64,000 nt of DNA, taken from contig JACKLZ010000003.1 in NCBI GenBank assembly GCA_024235675.1, positions 512,909 to 576,908 on the forward strand. The letters run 5' to 3'. The position numbers were made by a program, and so were the translations under genes. The notes under the pieces are model-generated. The model did no database searches. It worked only from the letters and a program-made list of their open reading frames with translations, and was not told the DNA's origin. Origin of the DNA: Zoogloeaceae bacterium. Its GTDB lineage: Bacteria > Pseudomonadota > Gammaproteobacteria > Burkholderiales > Rhodocyclaceae. Shown one piece after another: positions 34,117 through 42,763 of this stretch (position 1 is the first letter of the stretch; each line of letters begins with the position of its first letter).

Positions 34117-35500
34117 GACGATCACGGAAGACCAGTACCACGGTCTTGACGATGATCCACAGATCCATGCTGAGCGACCAGTTGCGCAGGTATTCCAGGT
34201 CGTATTCGATGCGCTTTTCCATCTTTTCGACGGTTTCGGTTTCGCCGCGGTAGCCGCTCACCTGCGCCCAGCCGGTGATGCCCGGCTTGACCTTGTGGCG
34301 CACCATGTAGCCCTTGATCAGCTTGCGATAGGTCTCGTTGTGCGCGACGGCGTGGGGGCGGGGGCCGACAATGCTCATGCGCCCCTGCAGCACGTTGATG
34401 AACTGCGGCAGCTCGTCGAGCGAGGTGCGGCGAATGAAGGCGCCAAAAGGCGTGATCCGCTGGTCGTTTTTCGAGGCCTGCTTGACCACCGCGCCGTCGT
34501 CGCAGCTGCTCATCGAGCGGAATTTATAGACCACGATCTCTTTGCCATCGAGGCCGTAGCGTCGTTGCTTGAAGATGACCGGCCCGGGCGATGAACGCTT
34601 CACACCGATGGCAACGAACAACATCACCGGCGAGATCAGGATCAGGATCAGCGTCGCCAGGATCACGTCCGACATGCGTTTGATCATGCCGCTGACGCCA
34701 ATGAAGGGCGTCTCGCACACCGCGACCACGGGCATGCCCCCCACGTGGTCAACCTGCCCCTGAATGAGGTCGGTCACAAAAATGTCGGGTACGAAAAACA
34801 CCGAAGCCGTGGTGTCCTTGATGTTGTCGAGCACTTTCAGGATGCGCGGCTGGCTGGCCATCGGCAGCGCCAGATAGATATGGTCGACATGGTGGCGCTT
34901 CACGAACTCGGCCAGTTGCCCAAGGCCGCCCAGCAAGGGCGCATCGCCAATGCCTTCGAGGCGTTCGCGGGCGCGATCGTCGAAGTAGCCCATGAAGCGC
35001 ACGCCGATAAAGCGGTTCTCGGCAAAGTTCTGTGCCAGCCGCAGGCCGGTCTCGTTGCAGCCGGCGATGATCGCGGTGCGGCTATAGCCTTCCATCGACA
35101 GGATGTTCGGCACCACCCAGCGCGCCAGGCTATGCGTGCCGATCAGGGCGATTGGTGTGGCGAGCAGCCAGGCCTGGATGACTTCTTCAGGGAATACCGA
35201 GATGTATCCGCTCGCCCGGCCAAACACCACCAGAATGGCCGCCACGATCAGCCAGTTGATGACGGTCTTGCGCAGCATGCGGCGAAAGCGTTCGTGCAAA
35301 AACAGCGCGCCGGGAAACGTGAGCGAAAAAACGATCAACGCAACAATGACATAGGGCGCGTCGGGGCGCTCACCATAGGCCAGCGCGACCAGAAACAAGG
35401 TGGCCACGGCGACGGCCGGGTCCAGAAATGTTTCGATCGTACTGGAGAAGGAGATTCCGCTACGATGGCGCTGGCTGGATTTTTCGAGGCTGGCAAACAT
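34106..35500 (-). CDS. Undecaprenyl-phosphate glucose phosphotransferase (EpsB/WcaJ-like)
   Basis: A 464-residue polyprenyl glycosylphosphotransferase that starts EPS repeat-unit synthesis by moving a sugar phosphate, probably glucose, onto undecaprenyl phosphate. Four N-terminal membrane helices precede a Rossmann-like CoA-binding domain (AIIAGCNETGLRLAQNF). A fifth hydrophobic segment (DVILATLILILISPVMLFVAI) and the catalytic domain follow: KQRRYGLDGKEIVVYKFRSM, the Asp-Glu pair in TSLDELPQFINVL, and MSIVGPRPHAVAHNE. Divergent from epsL, with about 200 bp between them. Confidence 0.92.
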   Translation of the reverse strand: MFASLEKSSQRHRSGISFSSTIETFLDPAVAVATLFLVALAYGERPDAPYVIVALIVFSLTFPGALFLHERFRRMLRKTVINWLIVAAILVVFGRASGYISVFPEEVIQAWLLATPIALIGTHSLARWVVPNILSMEGYSRTAIIAGCNETGLRLAQNFAENRFIGVRFMGYFDDRARERLEGIGDAPLLGGLGQLAEFVKRHHVDHIYLALPMASQPRILKVLDNIKDTTASVFFVPDIFVTDLIQGQVDHVGGMPVVAVCETPFIGVSGMIKRMSDVILATLILILISPVMLFVAIGVKRSSPGPVIFKQRRYGLDGKEIVVYKFRSMSSCDDGAVVKQASKNDQRITPFGAFIRRTSLDELPQFINVLQGRMSIVGPRPHAVAHNETYRKLIKGYMVRHKVKPGITGWAQVSGYRGETETVEKMEKRIEYDLEYLRNWSLSMDLWIIVKTVVLVFRDRHAY

Positions 35501-35705
35501 CGGCTAGAGAGTTTTTGTGCGAGGCAACAAGCGCATATCATATGCCTGAAATGTTGCGATCGGCTACACCGTTTCATTGTTTCGACTTGATTGCGTGGCG
35601 TAATCCACACCAGAATGCCGCCTTCCATGGGGGGCTCAGCGCGGCTTGCCGTTTGTCGCTTCAGGACATGTTTTGAATATTCATACGGGTTTTATTGGGG
35701 TCAAT

Positions 35706-36956
35706 GTGACATCTCTAGCCACCGGGACTACTGCAGATCGGCGCTTCCGCCCCGCGTGCAAGGGGCCGCATTCGACTGCGGCCGTGCTCTGCGCGAGCGC
35801 CGTGCTGGGTGCGCTGTGCCTGCCGGCCGGCGCCATGGCGGCCGACGACACCTTCAATCTCACCGTCGGGCAGGTGTTTCAGTTCGACGACAACGTCTAT
35901 CGTGTCGCGCCCGGGCGACGCCCCTTTGGCCAGTCGCCGAGCGACCGCATCAGCATCACCTCGCTACGCGCCGACTTCGACCGCCAATACAGCCTCCAGC
36001 GCGTGCGCGCCTCGGCCGACTTTGCGCACATCGGCTTCGAGCGCTTCGACACGCTCAATTACGACACCCAGGGCGGTGAGTTGCGGTGGGACTGGGCGCT
36101 CGGCCGCCGCCTCACCGGCCGCCTCAGCTTCGACCAGAGCCAGTCCGCACGCGATCTGGCAGACGTCGGCGGCAGCCGCAGCAGCATTGGCACCTCCCGG
36201 TCGCTGCAATTCAGTGGCGACTACTGGTGGCATCCCGACTGGTCGATCGGCGCCGGTGTCGAGCGCTTCAGCTCCACCTATAGCGACGTCGCGTCGCAAA
36301 CCAGCGACTACGAAGCCTTGCGGCCCGAGTTGCGGCTGACCTACCGCCCGCGCTCGGGCAATCAGATTGCGCTGGTCGGCCGCTTTACCGATGGCACCTA
36401 CCCCAACCGCCAGGCCGGCGTGTTGTCCGACGACGGCTTCAAGCAAACCGATCTGCAGCTGAGCGGTCGCTGGCAGCTCACTGGCCACAGCCGCCTCAAT
36501 GGCTACGCCGGTGTCACCCGCAGGCAACATCCCAATCTCACCTACCGCGACTACACCGGCCCGACCGGCCGGCTCACCTACGACTGGACGCCCACCGGCA
36601 AACTCGCCGTCTCCGCCACCATGCGACGCGAAATCGGCGCGCGGGACGACCTCTTCGACAACTTCGTCGTCACCCGTGCCGCGTCCATCACGCCAAGCTG
36701 GGCGGTGTCCGGGCGCGTGCTGATGCAAGGCACGGTCGAGTGGCGCGAGCGAGACTTCCGCGGCGATCCGGGCCTGCTCAGCGGTGGGCAATCTCGCGAC
36801 GACATCACCCGAAGCTACTCCCTCAGTCTCAATTACACCCCCATCGATCCGCTGCGGCTGGCCGTGTCGGTCGGCCGCTACTGTCGGTCGAGCGACGATC
36901 CCAACGCCAACTACACCGCCAACGTGGGCACGGTGTCGGCCCAATATCAGTTCTGA
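35706..36956 (+). CDS. epsL: EPS biosynthesis operon protein EpsL, outer-membrane barrel
   Basis: A 416-residue exported protein. The signal peptide includes HSTAAVLCASAVLGALCLPA and AMAADD. The mature part is built of alternating amphipathic strands (RLTGRLSFDQSQSARDLADV; YWWHPDWSIGAGVERFSSTY) and ends in YQF with a terminal Phe, as outer-membrane beta barrels do. The context before epsD-epsI matches EpsL of type-B exosortase loci. The GTG at 35706, with a GGGG-rich site upstream, is chosen; a TTG at 35646 would add 20 residues before the signal peptide. It may be the outer-membrane conduit or assembly factor. Confidence 0.8.
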   Translation: MTSLATGTTADRRFRPACKGPHSTAAVLCASAVLGALCLPAGAMAADDTFNLTVGQVFQFDDNVYRVAPGRRPFGQSPSDRISITSLRADFDRQYSLQRVRASADFAHIGFERFDTLNYDTQGGELRWDWALGRRLTGRLSFDQSQSARDLADVGGSRSSIGTSRSLQFSGDYWWHPDWSIGAGVERFSSTYSDVASQTSDYEALRPELRLTYRPRSGNQIALVGRFTDGTYPNRQAGVLSDDGFKQTDLQLSGRWQLTGHSRLNGYAGVTRRQHPNLTYRDYTGPTGRLTYDWTPTGKLAVSATMRREIGARDDLFDNFVVTRAASITPSWAVSGRVLMQGTVEWRERDFRGDPGLLSGGQSRDDITRSYSLSLNYTPIDPLRLAVSVGRYCRSSDDPNANYTANVGTVSAQYQF

Positions 36957-37347
36957 CCACCGGGTTTGGCGGCGTCGGGGCAGGGCCGGTTCAGTCCGCC
37001 GTCATCGTCTTTTGCACAGGCTTCGTCGCAGTGGCATTGCCGCACCGATGCCTTCCCCTGTGTTTGGCGCATTGCAATAGATGTAATGCGTGAAAAGTGT
37101 GACAAATCACGCCAAAGCTGACGAACGGGCAGGTTGTGCGCTTGCAACTGATATGACGTACGTGCATGATGCGCAGTTGCGGCAAGTTGTTCGGGTGGTC
37201 TGAATTTACCCGTTTTGCACATGTCGATGGTTTTTACAAAGACCGACGCCGGGGCGCTGAGTTATCGCCCCTGGCGGCAAGTAAGAATATTGCAACGTGC
37301 TGATGCTTTAATGGTTTTATCGCTTTTGGCGCGAAGACGAACTTCTC
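36957..37347. other. Noncoding gap before the PEP-CTERM gene
   Basis: About 390 bases without a convincing gene. Base composition falls towards the 3' side. A short dyad GTGACAAATCAC lies at 37100-37111. No terminator for epsL was recognised. The gap ends at the sigma-54-type promoter of the PEP-CTERM gene, so it probably carries upstream activator sites. Confidence 0.5.
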
Positions 37348-37364
37348 TGGCATGTTGCGTGCTT
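37348..37364 (+). promoter_or_regulatory. Sigma-54 promoter of the PEP-CTERM gene
   Basis: TGGCATGTTGCGTGCTT has the invariant GG (37349-37350) and GC (37361-37362) separated by exactly 10 bases, close to the TGGCACG-N4-TTGCT consensus. Transcription would start near 37373, 25 bases before the ATG. Sigma-54 with the PrsK/PrsR system controls PEP-CTERM genes in some exosortase-carrying bacteria; those regulators are not in this window. Confidence 0.65.
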
Positions 37365-37397
37365 ATGTGGTCGTGACGTTTTTTTGGAGAGTGCAGC

Positions 37398-37934
37398 ATG
37401 AAGATCAAGTTTCTGGTTTTGGCAGTGTTCAGTGCCCTGGCGGCCCCCGCAATGGCCGTCAATTCGGTCATCGACCTGTCGTCGGGCTCGGCCGCAGGTG
37501 CGCAAACGCACGTGGGGGTGATGGGTTCCTCGTTTGTTGATCGTTATTTTTTCAGTCTCAGCCAGCCGGTTGTGGGTGGTCTGGGCGCGTCCGACGTCCA
37601 GCTTTCATATATGGTTGGCCCCGCCACGGTGAGTTTCGACATCGGCGGCCTGACCGCCAGCCTGTGGTCTGACCTCGGCACTGTCGGCAGTTTTGACACT
37701 GGCGTCGATTCCATCGTCAGCGCCTTTGGCACGGGTGAGCAAGTCAGTGGCAGCTTCCAGCTCGCCGCCGGCAACTACTTCTTCCAGATCGGCGGCAACA
37801 CGATGGGCACCACCGGTGGGGTGTATAGCTGGGCAGCCAGCGTCTCTCCGGTGCCCGAGCCCGAGCAGTATTCCATGCTGCTGGCTGGTCTCGGCCTGCT
37901 GGGCCTGATCGCGCGCCGTCGCGTCGGTCGCTAA
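37398..37934 (+). CDS. PEP-CTERM sorting-domain protein (possibly FxDxF family)
   Basis: A 178-residue secreted protein: signal peptide KIKFLVLAVFSALAAPAMA, a beta-rich body, and a C-terminal sorting tail from residue 152 with VPEPEQY, a hydrophobic helix SMLLAGLGLLGLIA and basic RRRVGR. The SFVDRYFFSL segment resembles the motif of the short FxDxF PEP-CTERM family. Its place in the EPS locus suggests a surface or matrix protein processed by XrtB. It has its own sigma-54-like promoter and is followed by a strong hairpin. A TTGGAGAG ribosome site precedes the ATG. Confidence 0.88.
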   Translation: MKIKFLVLAVFSALAAPAMAVNSVIDLSSGSAAGAQTHVGVMGSSFVDRYFFSLSQPVVGGLGASDVQLSYMVGPATVSFDIGGLTASLWSDLGTVGSFDTGVDSIVSAFGTGEQVSGSFQLAAGNYFFQIGGNTMGTTGGVYSWAASVSPVPEPEQYSMLLAGLGLLGLIARRRVGR

Positions 37935-37950
37935 GCAAGTGCAGTAACAC

Positions 37951-37982
37951 AGACTCGGGCCCGGCTTGCCGGGCCCGAGTCT
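37951..37982 (+). terminator. Strong hairpin after the PEP-CTERM gene
   Basis: A perfect 14-bp stem (AGACTCGGGCCCGG with its complement) closes a CTTG loop, 17 bases after the stop. No T-run follows, so it may act as a transcript stabiliser or Rho-independent-like stop separating this monocistron from the eps operon. Confidence 0.8.
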
Positions 37983-38170
37983 CGTCTGGTGCCAGTAAAT
38001 GTGCATAAGTTGTTATGCGGATGTTACGGCCCAATGGATTGAAATGTTTTCGTGTAACAATTGCGGCATACATTGATGCACTGCACATCGCGAATGTCAT
38101 GCACTCGCGAGCGTCCCTTTTTGTGGCGCGGGCACCCATTTGGTGCGTGCACCTGAACGGAGTTGGACTC

Positions 38171-39181
38171 ATGGCGTTTCAAAAGGTCGGAGGTCGCGCA
38201 GTCGGTGCGGCAGTATTGGTTGTCAGTGCGCTCGTGTTGGCCGGGTGCGGCAAATCGGACGACGCGAAGTCGGCCACCCAGGTCGCCGCGCGTGTGAATT
38301 CGGACGAAATCTCCGTCCATCAGATCAACAACGTGCTGGCCCGCACCCCCAATCTCAAACCCGAGCAGGTCGACATGGCCAGCTCGCGCGTGCTCGAACG
38401 CCTGATCGATCAGGAACTGCTGGTCCAGCGCGCCATCGACAAAAAACTCGACCGCAATCCGCAGGTCATGCAGGCCATCGAATCCTCCCGTCGCGAAATT
38501 CTCTCGCGCAGCTATATGGAGCAGTTCGCCGCCACCGCCGAGCAACCCACCCCCGAGGCCATCAAGGCTTTCTACGACGAAAACCCCGCGCTCTTCTCCG
38601 AGCGCCGTATCTACACCCTGCAAGAGCTCAACATCACCGTCGGGCCCGACAAGGTCGCCGCCCTGCGCGCCGCGGTCGATGCCGCCGGCAACCTCAACAA
38701 CGTCGTCACCTGGCTGCGCGACAACAACCTGCCCTTCCAGGTCGGTGGTGGCGTGCGCGCGGCCGAGCAGTTGCCGCTTGAGGCCCTGCCGCGATTCGCC
38801 GGCATGAAAGACGGGCAGACCGGTCTGGTGCAGACGCCGCAAGGCATGCTGGTGATCTACCTCGCCGCCTCCCGCCCCCAGCCGCTCGATCTGGCTGCCG
38901 CCACCCCGTTCATCGAGCGCTTCTTGCTCAACCGCACCAAGACCGACATGGCGCGCGACGAGCTCAAGCGCCTGCGCGACGTGGCCCAAATCGAATACAT
39001 GGGCAAATTCACCGCGCCCACCGCTGCCGCCAAGGCCGAAGCGCCGCAGCCGGCCACGGCGCTGGACGCCGCCGCCACGCCAATGCCCGCCGCGGTCGAC
39101 GCCGCGCCGGCTGCTGCGGCCCCCGCTGCCGAGGGCATCAGCACCCAGGCACTCGAAAAAGGCGTGTCGGGCCTCAAGTAA
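38171..39181 (+). CDS. epsD: EpsD family peptidyl-prolyl isomerase lipoprotein
   Basis: A 336-residue lipoprotein. The N-terminal helix AVLVVSALVLAGC ends in a lipobox, with the lipid-bearing Cys at LAGC. A SurA/PpiC-like chaperone domain follows (NSDEISVHQINNVLARTPNL, LERLIDQELLVQRAIDKKLDRNPQV). A parvulin-like region occupies residues about 130-240 (RIYTLQELNITVGPDKV), and an Ala/Pro-rich tail ends the protein. EpsD isomerases belong to type-B exosortase EPS loci and probably help fold export components. First gene of the main eps run; the ATG at 38171 sits just before the signal helix. Confidence 0.87.
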   Translation: MAFQKVGGRAVGAAVLVVSALVLAGCGKSDDAKSATQVAARVNSDEISVHQINNVLARTPNLKPEQVDMASSRVLERLIDQELLVQRAIDKKLDRNPQVMQAIESSRREILSRSYMEQFAATAEQPTPEAIKAFYDENPALFSERRIYTLQELNITVGPDKVAALRAAVDAAGNLNNVVTWLRDNNLPFQVGGGVRAAEQLPLEALPRFAGMKDGQTGLVQTPQGMLVIYLAASRPQPLDLAAATPFIERFLLNRTKTDMARDELKRLRDVAQIEYMGKFTAPTAAAKAEAPQPATALDAAATPMPAAVDAAPAAAAPAAEGISTQALEKGVSGLK

Positions 39182-39205
39182 GGCGCCGACCCACAGACAC
39201 CCACA

Positions 39206-40027
39206 ATGACTCCACAGCCCATGTCCCTACGCCGACTGCTCCAGTCCCTGCTGTGCCTGCTGATGTTTGCGGGCTTTATGTCCAGCGCCCAGGCCGCCGA
39301 TGCCGAATACGTGCTCGGCCCCGGCGACATCATCCGCATCACCGTCTTCCAGAACCCCGACCTCACCACCGAAACCCGGGTGTCTGAAAACGGCGCCATC
39401 ACTTTCCCGCTGGTGGGCAATGTTGATGTCGGCGGGCTCACCGTACCCGCCGCCGAGTCGCGCATTGCCGAGCAACTGCGCACCGGCGGCTTCGTGCTGC
39501 AGCCGCAAATCGGCATCCTGCCGCTGCAGATTCGTGGCAACCAAGTGGCCGTGCTCGGGCAGGTCAACCGCCCCGGCCGCTACCCGCTCGAAACCTTCAA
39601 CATGCGCCTGTCCGACATGCTCGCCATGGCCGGCGGCATTGCCGCCACCGGCGCCGACGAGCTGGTGCTGATCGGCGTGCGCAAAGGCAAAATCGAGCGC
39701 ACCCACATTGATGTGCCCGAGCTGTTCATGAAGGGCGATCTGGCCAAAGACGTGATCGTCTCCGGCGGCGATGTCATCTACGTGCACCGCGCGCCCACCT
39801 TCTACATCTATGGCGAAGTGAACCGCCCCGGCGCCTTCCGGCTCGAGCGCGGCATGACCGTCATGCAAGGCCTCGCCACCGGCGGCGGCGTCACCATCCG
39901 CGGCACCATTCGCGGCATGCAGATCCACCGTCGTGGCGAAGACGGCCAGCAACACGTCATCGAACCGCAGCTCGAGCAGCCGCTCGAGCCCAACGATGTC
40001 ATTTTCGTCAAGGAAAGCCTGTTCTAG
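39206..40027 (+). CDS. epsE: EPS export protein EpsE (Wza-like, OPX family)
   Basis: A 273-residue periplasmic/outer-membrane polysaccharide export protein. The signal peptide is LLQSLLCLLMFAGFMSSAQA. The Poly_export domain follows directly (YVLGPGDIIRITVFQNPDLTTETRVS) and then SLBB domains (GNQVAVLGQVNRPGRYPLET and FYIYGEVNRPGAFRLERGMT). No lipobox is seen, as in other EpsE proteins of this group. Partner of EpsF across the envelope. A second in-frame ATG at 39221 is possible. Confidence 0.92.
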   Translation: MTPQPMSLRRLLQSLLCLLMFAGFMSSAQAADAEYVLGPGDIIRITVFQNPDLTTETRVSENGAITFPLVGNVDVGGLTVPAAESRIAEQLRTGGFVLQPQIGILPLQIRGNQVAVLGQVNRPGRYPLETFNMRLSDMLAMAGGIAATGADELVLIGVRKGKIERTHIDVPELFMKGDLAKDVIVSGGDVIYVHRAPTFYIYGEVNRPGAFRLERGMTVMQGLATGGGVTIRGTIRGMQIHRRGEDGQQHVIEPQLEQPLEPNDVIFVKESLF

Positions 40028-40043
40028 GCCCGGGGTCGTTGAT

Positions 40044-41417
40044 ATGTCGTTCCAGCAATTTCTGCTCATTCTCCGCGCCCGCCTCTGGCTGGTGCTCGCC
40101 ACGCTGGCCGTGGTCGTTGGCACCACGCTCGCTGTCAGCCTGATCCTGCCCAAGCAATACACCGCCGAAGTCGCGTTGGTGGTCGACGCCAAAAGCGCCG
40201 ACCCGCTGCTCGGCGGCCTGCTGCCGGCACAGATGATCCCCGGCTACATGGCCACCCAGGTCGACATCATTTCGTCCGACCGCGTCGCCCAGCGGGTGGT
40301 CGGCCTGCTCAAGATGGACCAGTCGCCCGCCGTGCAAGAGCAATGGCGCGAAGCCACCAATGGCGAGGGCAACATCAAGGTCTGGCTGGCTGCAGCGCTC
40401 AAGAAGCAGCTCGACGTCAAACCCTCGCGTGAGAGCAATGTCATCACCATCGGCTATCAGGGCGCCGACCCCGGCTTTGCCGCCGGCGTGGCCAACACGT
40501 TTGCCCAGGCCTATATCGACGTCAGCCTCGAGCTCAAGGTCGAGCCCGCCCGCCAGTACGCCAAATGGTTCGACGGCCAGACCAACAGCCTGCGCGCCGA
40601 CCTCGAAGCCGCCCAAAAGAAGCTCTCCGAATACCAGCAAGAGCGCGGCATCATCAACACCGACGAGCGGCTCGACGTCGAAACCGCGCGTCTGGCCGAG
40701 CTCTCGACCCAGCTTTCGATGGCCCAGGCCCAGCGGGTCGATAGCCGCTCGCGTCAAACCCAGGGCGGCAGCGCCGAGAGCCTGCCCGAGGTGATGCAAA
40801 ACGGCCTCATCCAGAGCCTCAAGTCCGACCTCTCGCGCCAGGAAGCCACCCGCACGCAAATGGCCGGCCGGCTTGGCAGCAATCACCCCGAGCTCGCCCG
40901 CATCGACGCCGAAATCAGCAGTCTGCGCGATCGCATCGCCACCGAAACCCGCCGCGTGGTCAGCTCGCTTGGTACCACCAACCGGGTCAACGTCCAGCGC
41001 GTCACCGAAGTCGAAGCCGCGCTCGAAGCGCAAAAGCAAAAAATTCTCGACCTCAAGGCCCAGCGCGACCAGATCTCCGTCTTCCAGCGCGACGTTGAAA
41101 ACGCCCAGCGCGCCTACGACCTCGTTACCCAGCGCCTGGCGCAAACCAGCCTCGAGAGCCAGACCCAGCAAACCAACGTGGTTGTTCTGTCGCCCGCCGT
41201 GGCGCCGCTCAAGCCCTCCAGCCCCAAAGTGCTGCTCAACACCGCGCTCGCCGTCTTCCTCGGCCTGCTGCTCGGCGTCGGCGCCGCGCTGCTGCTCGAG
41301 CTCATGGACCAACGCGTGCGCGGCGAAGAAGACCTCACCCTGCTCGACGGCGTACCGCTGCTCGGCACCATCCCCGCCACCGGCAAAAGCGGCGGCTTCC
41401 GCCCCGCCGCCGCATGA
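40044..41417 (+). CDS. epsF: Chain-length determinant protein EpsF (Wzz-like PCP)
   Basis: A 457-residue inner-membrane polysaccharide co-polymerase. Membrane helices lie near each end (RLWLVLATLAVVVGTTLAVSL and VLLNTALAVFLGLLLGVGAALLL). Between them is a long periplasmic coiled coil (residues about 170-385, e.g. LRADLEAAQKKLSEYQQERG, VEAALEAQKQKILDLKAQRD). The PxxP-like segment PLKPSSPKVLLN precedes TM2, as in the Wzz family. It sets polymer length with EpsG. The ATG at 40044 begins directly before the first helix. Confidence 0.92.
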   Translation: MSFQQFLLILRARLWLVLATLAVVVGTTLAVSLILPKQYTAEVALVVDAKSADPLLGGLLPAQMIPGYMATQVDIISSDRVAQRVVGLLKMDQSPAVQEQWREATNGEGNIKVWLAAALKKQLDVKPSRESNVITIGYQGADPGFAAGVANTFAQAYIDVSLELKVEPARQYAKWFDGQTNSLRADLEAAQKKLSEYQQERGIINTDERLDVETARLAELSTQLSMAQAQRVDSRSRQTQGGSAESLPEVMQNGLIQSLKSDLSRQEATRTQMAGRLGSNHPELARIDAEISSLRDRIATETRRVVSSLGTTNRVNVQRVTEVEAALEAQKQKILDLKAQRDQISVFQRDVENAQRAYDLVTQRLAQTSLESQTQQTNVVVLSPAVAPLKPSSPKVLLNTALAVFLGLLLGVGAALLLELMDQRVRGEEDLTLLDGVPLLGTIPATGKSGGFRPAAA

Positions 41418-41440
41418 ACATGCACCCCCCTGCGCCTCTC

Positions 41441-41742
41441 GTAGGGTGGGTGGCTAGCCTCCCACCATCGACAACCGCCAACGCACGTGTCCTCGTAGGG
41501 TGGGTCAGGCCGCAGGCCGTAACCCACCAACAGCGCCTCACCAAGCCCCGCACCGCCCAAGCGCCGCAAAGCTTCGCCAACGTCCCAATCAACGCCGCCG
41601 CGTCGGCCGCCCCGCTGCCCACCATCGCGCACCCCAACAGCCGTGGCCTGGTGGGCAACAAGCTGCCCACCCCACAAAACCGGTCACGCCCCATCGCTGC
41701 CGGCGCCCGCGCCCCCGTAGGGTGGGTGGCTAGCCACCCACC
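41441..41742. repeat. GTAG-headed repeats in the epsF-epsG gap
   Basis: The 418-bp gap between epsF and epsG holds three repeat units with GTAGGGTGGGT heads, at 41441, 41495 and 41717. Each is followed by a palindromic partner (e.g. GGCTAGCCACCC; a variant CAGGCCGCAGGCCG). No gene was recognised in the gap. It interrupts an otherwise tight operon, and repeats of this kind may create differential transcript stability. Confidence 0.75.
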
Positions 41743-41835
41743 ATCGATGACCGCCAACGCCCCAATCAACACCGCCGCGTCGGCCCCGCACAACCAAACA
41801 TCCGCACTCGCCCCGCACGCCGGAGCCCACTGACC

Positions 41836-42735
41836 ATGACCACACTCCACCGCGTCATCGACACCGCTGCCCACGCGCCCGCCGAGATCCGCCCCGAAAC
41901 CGACCGCTCCATTGGCGCGCTCCTCATCGACGCCGGCAAACTCAAGGCCGAAGACGCCGAGCGCGTGCTGCGCCTGCAACGCGAGCAAAACCTCCGCTTC
42001 GGCGACGCCGCCAAGCAGCTCGGCCTCATCACCGACGCCGACATCGAACAAGCCCTGCTGCGCCAGTTTGACTACCCCTACCTCACCGCCGGGCAAAGCA
42101 CCGTCCAGGCCAGCGTGGTTGCCGCCTACCAGCCGTTTTCGCCCCAGGTCGAAGCGCTCCGCGCCCTGCGCAGCCAGCTCATGCTGCGCTGGTTCGACGC
42201 CAACACCGCCCAAAAAACGCTCGCCATCACCAGCCCCGGCCGGCACGAAGGCCGCTCCTGGATCACCGCCAACCTCGGCGTCGTCTTCTCGCAGCTTGGC
42301 GAACGCACCCTCATCATCGACGCCGACCTGCGCAACCCGCGCCAGCACCACTTGTTTGGCATCGACAACCGCGCCGGCCTGTCGGCCTTCCTTTCCGGCC
42401 GCGGCGGCCCCGACACCATCCAGCGCGTGCCCGCCCTGCGCGACCTCTCCGTGCTACCCGCCGGCACCGTGCCGCCCAACCCGCAAGAGCTGCTCGCCCG
42501 CCCGGTGTTTGCCCAACTGCTCACCCAGCTCGCCAACGAATACGACGTCATCCTCATCGACACCCCCGCCGGCAGCCTGTTTGCCGACGGCCAAACCATC
42601 GCCGCGCGCGCCAGTGGCGCGCTCGTGGTCGCCCAGCGCAACGCCAGCCGCCTCAGCCTGCTGCGCAGCTATACCAACATGCTCCGCCAGGCCAGCGCCA
42701 CCGTCGTCGGCGTCGTGCTCAACGAAAAGCCCTAA
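41836..42735 (+). CDS. epsG: Chain-length determinant tyrosine kinase EpsG
   Basis: A 299-residue cytoplasmic BY-kinase-like protein. The N-terminus is a GspE/MshEN-like helix bundle (IGALLIDAGKLKAEDAERVLRLQREQ). The kinase part has an atypical Walker A region, ITSPGRHEGRSWITANLG, lacking the usual GKS/T. Walker B-like stretches TLIIDADLRNPRQH and YDVILIDTPAG are present. No C-terminal tyrosine cluster is present. EpsG acts with EpsF to control polymerisation. It is separated from epsF by the repeat-filled gap and followed closely by xrtB. Confidence 0.88.
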   Translation: MTTLHRVIDTAAHAPAEIRPETDRSIGALLIDAGKLKAEDAERVLRLQREQNLRFGDAAKQLGLITDADIEQALLRQFDYPYLTAGQSTVQASVVAAYQPFSPQVEALRALRSQLMLRWFDANTAQKTLAITSPGRHEGRSWITANLGVVFSQLGERTLIIDADLRNPRQHHLFGIDNRAGLSAFLSGRGGPDTIQRVPALRDLSVLPAGTVPPNPQELLARPVFAQLLTQLANEYDVILIDTPAGSLFADGQTIAARASGALVVAQRNASRLSLLRSYTNMLRQASATVVGVVLNEKP

Positions 42736-42763
42736 GGCGGCATTCAACCCACCGCCTATCACC

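Noticed and set aside
35501..35705. Sigma-54 promoter upstream of epsL
   Set aside because: A GG-N10-GC match lies in a G-run (about 35631-35645) but lacks the rest of the consensus and is probably chance.
37100..37111. CRP/FNR site GTGACAAATCAC
   Set aside because: The half-sites are separated by 4 bases instead of the 6 needed for CRP-type dimers.
38000..38170. Sigma-54 promoter upstream of epsD
   Set aside because: GG and GC pairs occur with 11- or 12-base spacing only (for example near 38065), not the required 10.
41912..42763. Long N-terminal extension of xrtB in frame through epsG
   Set aside because: The translation there is Ser/Pro/Ala-rich shadow of epsG. Exosortase homology starts at the ATG at 42764.
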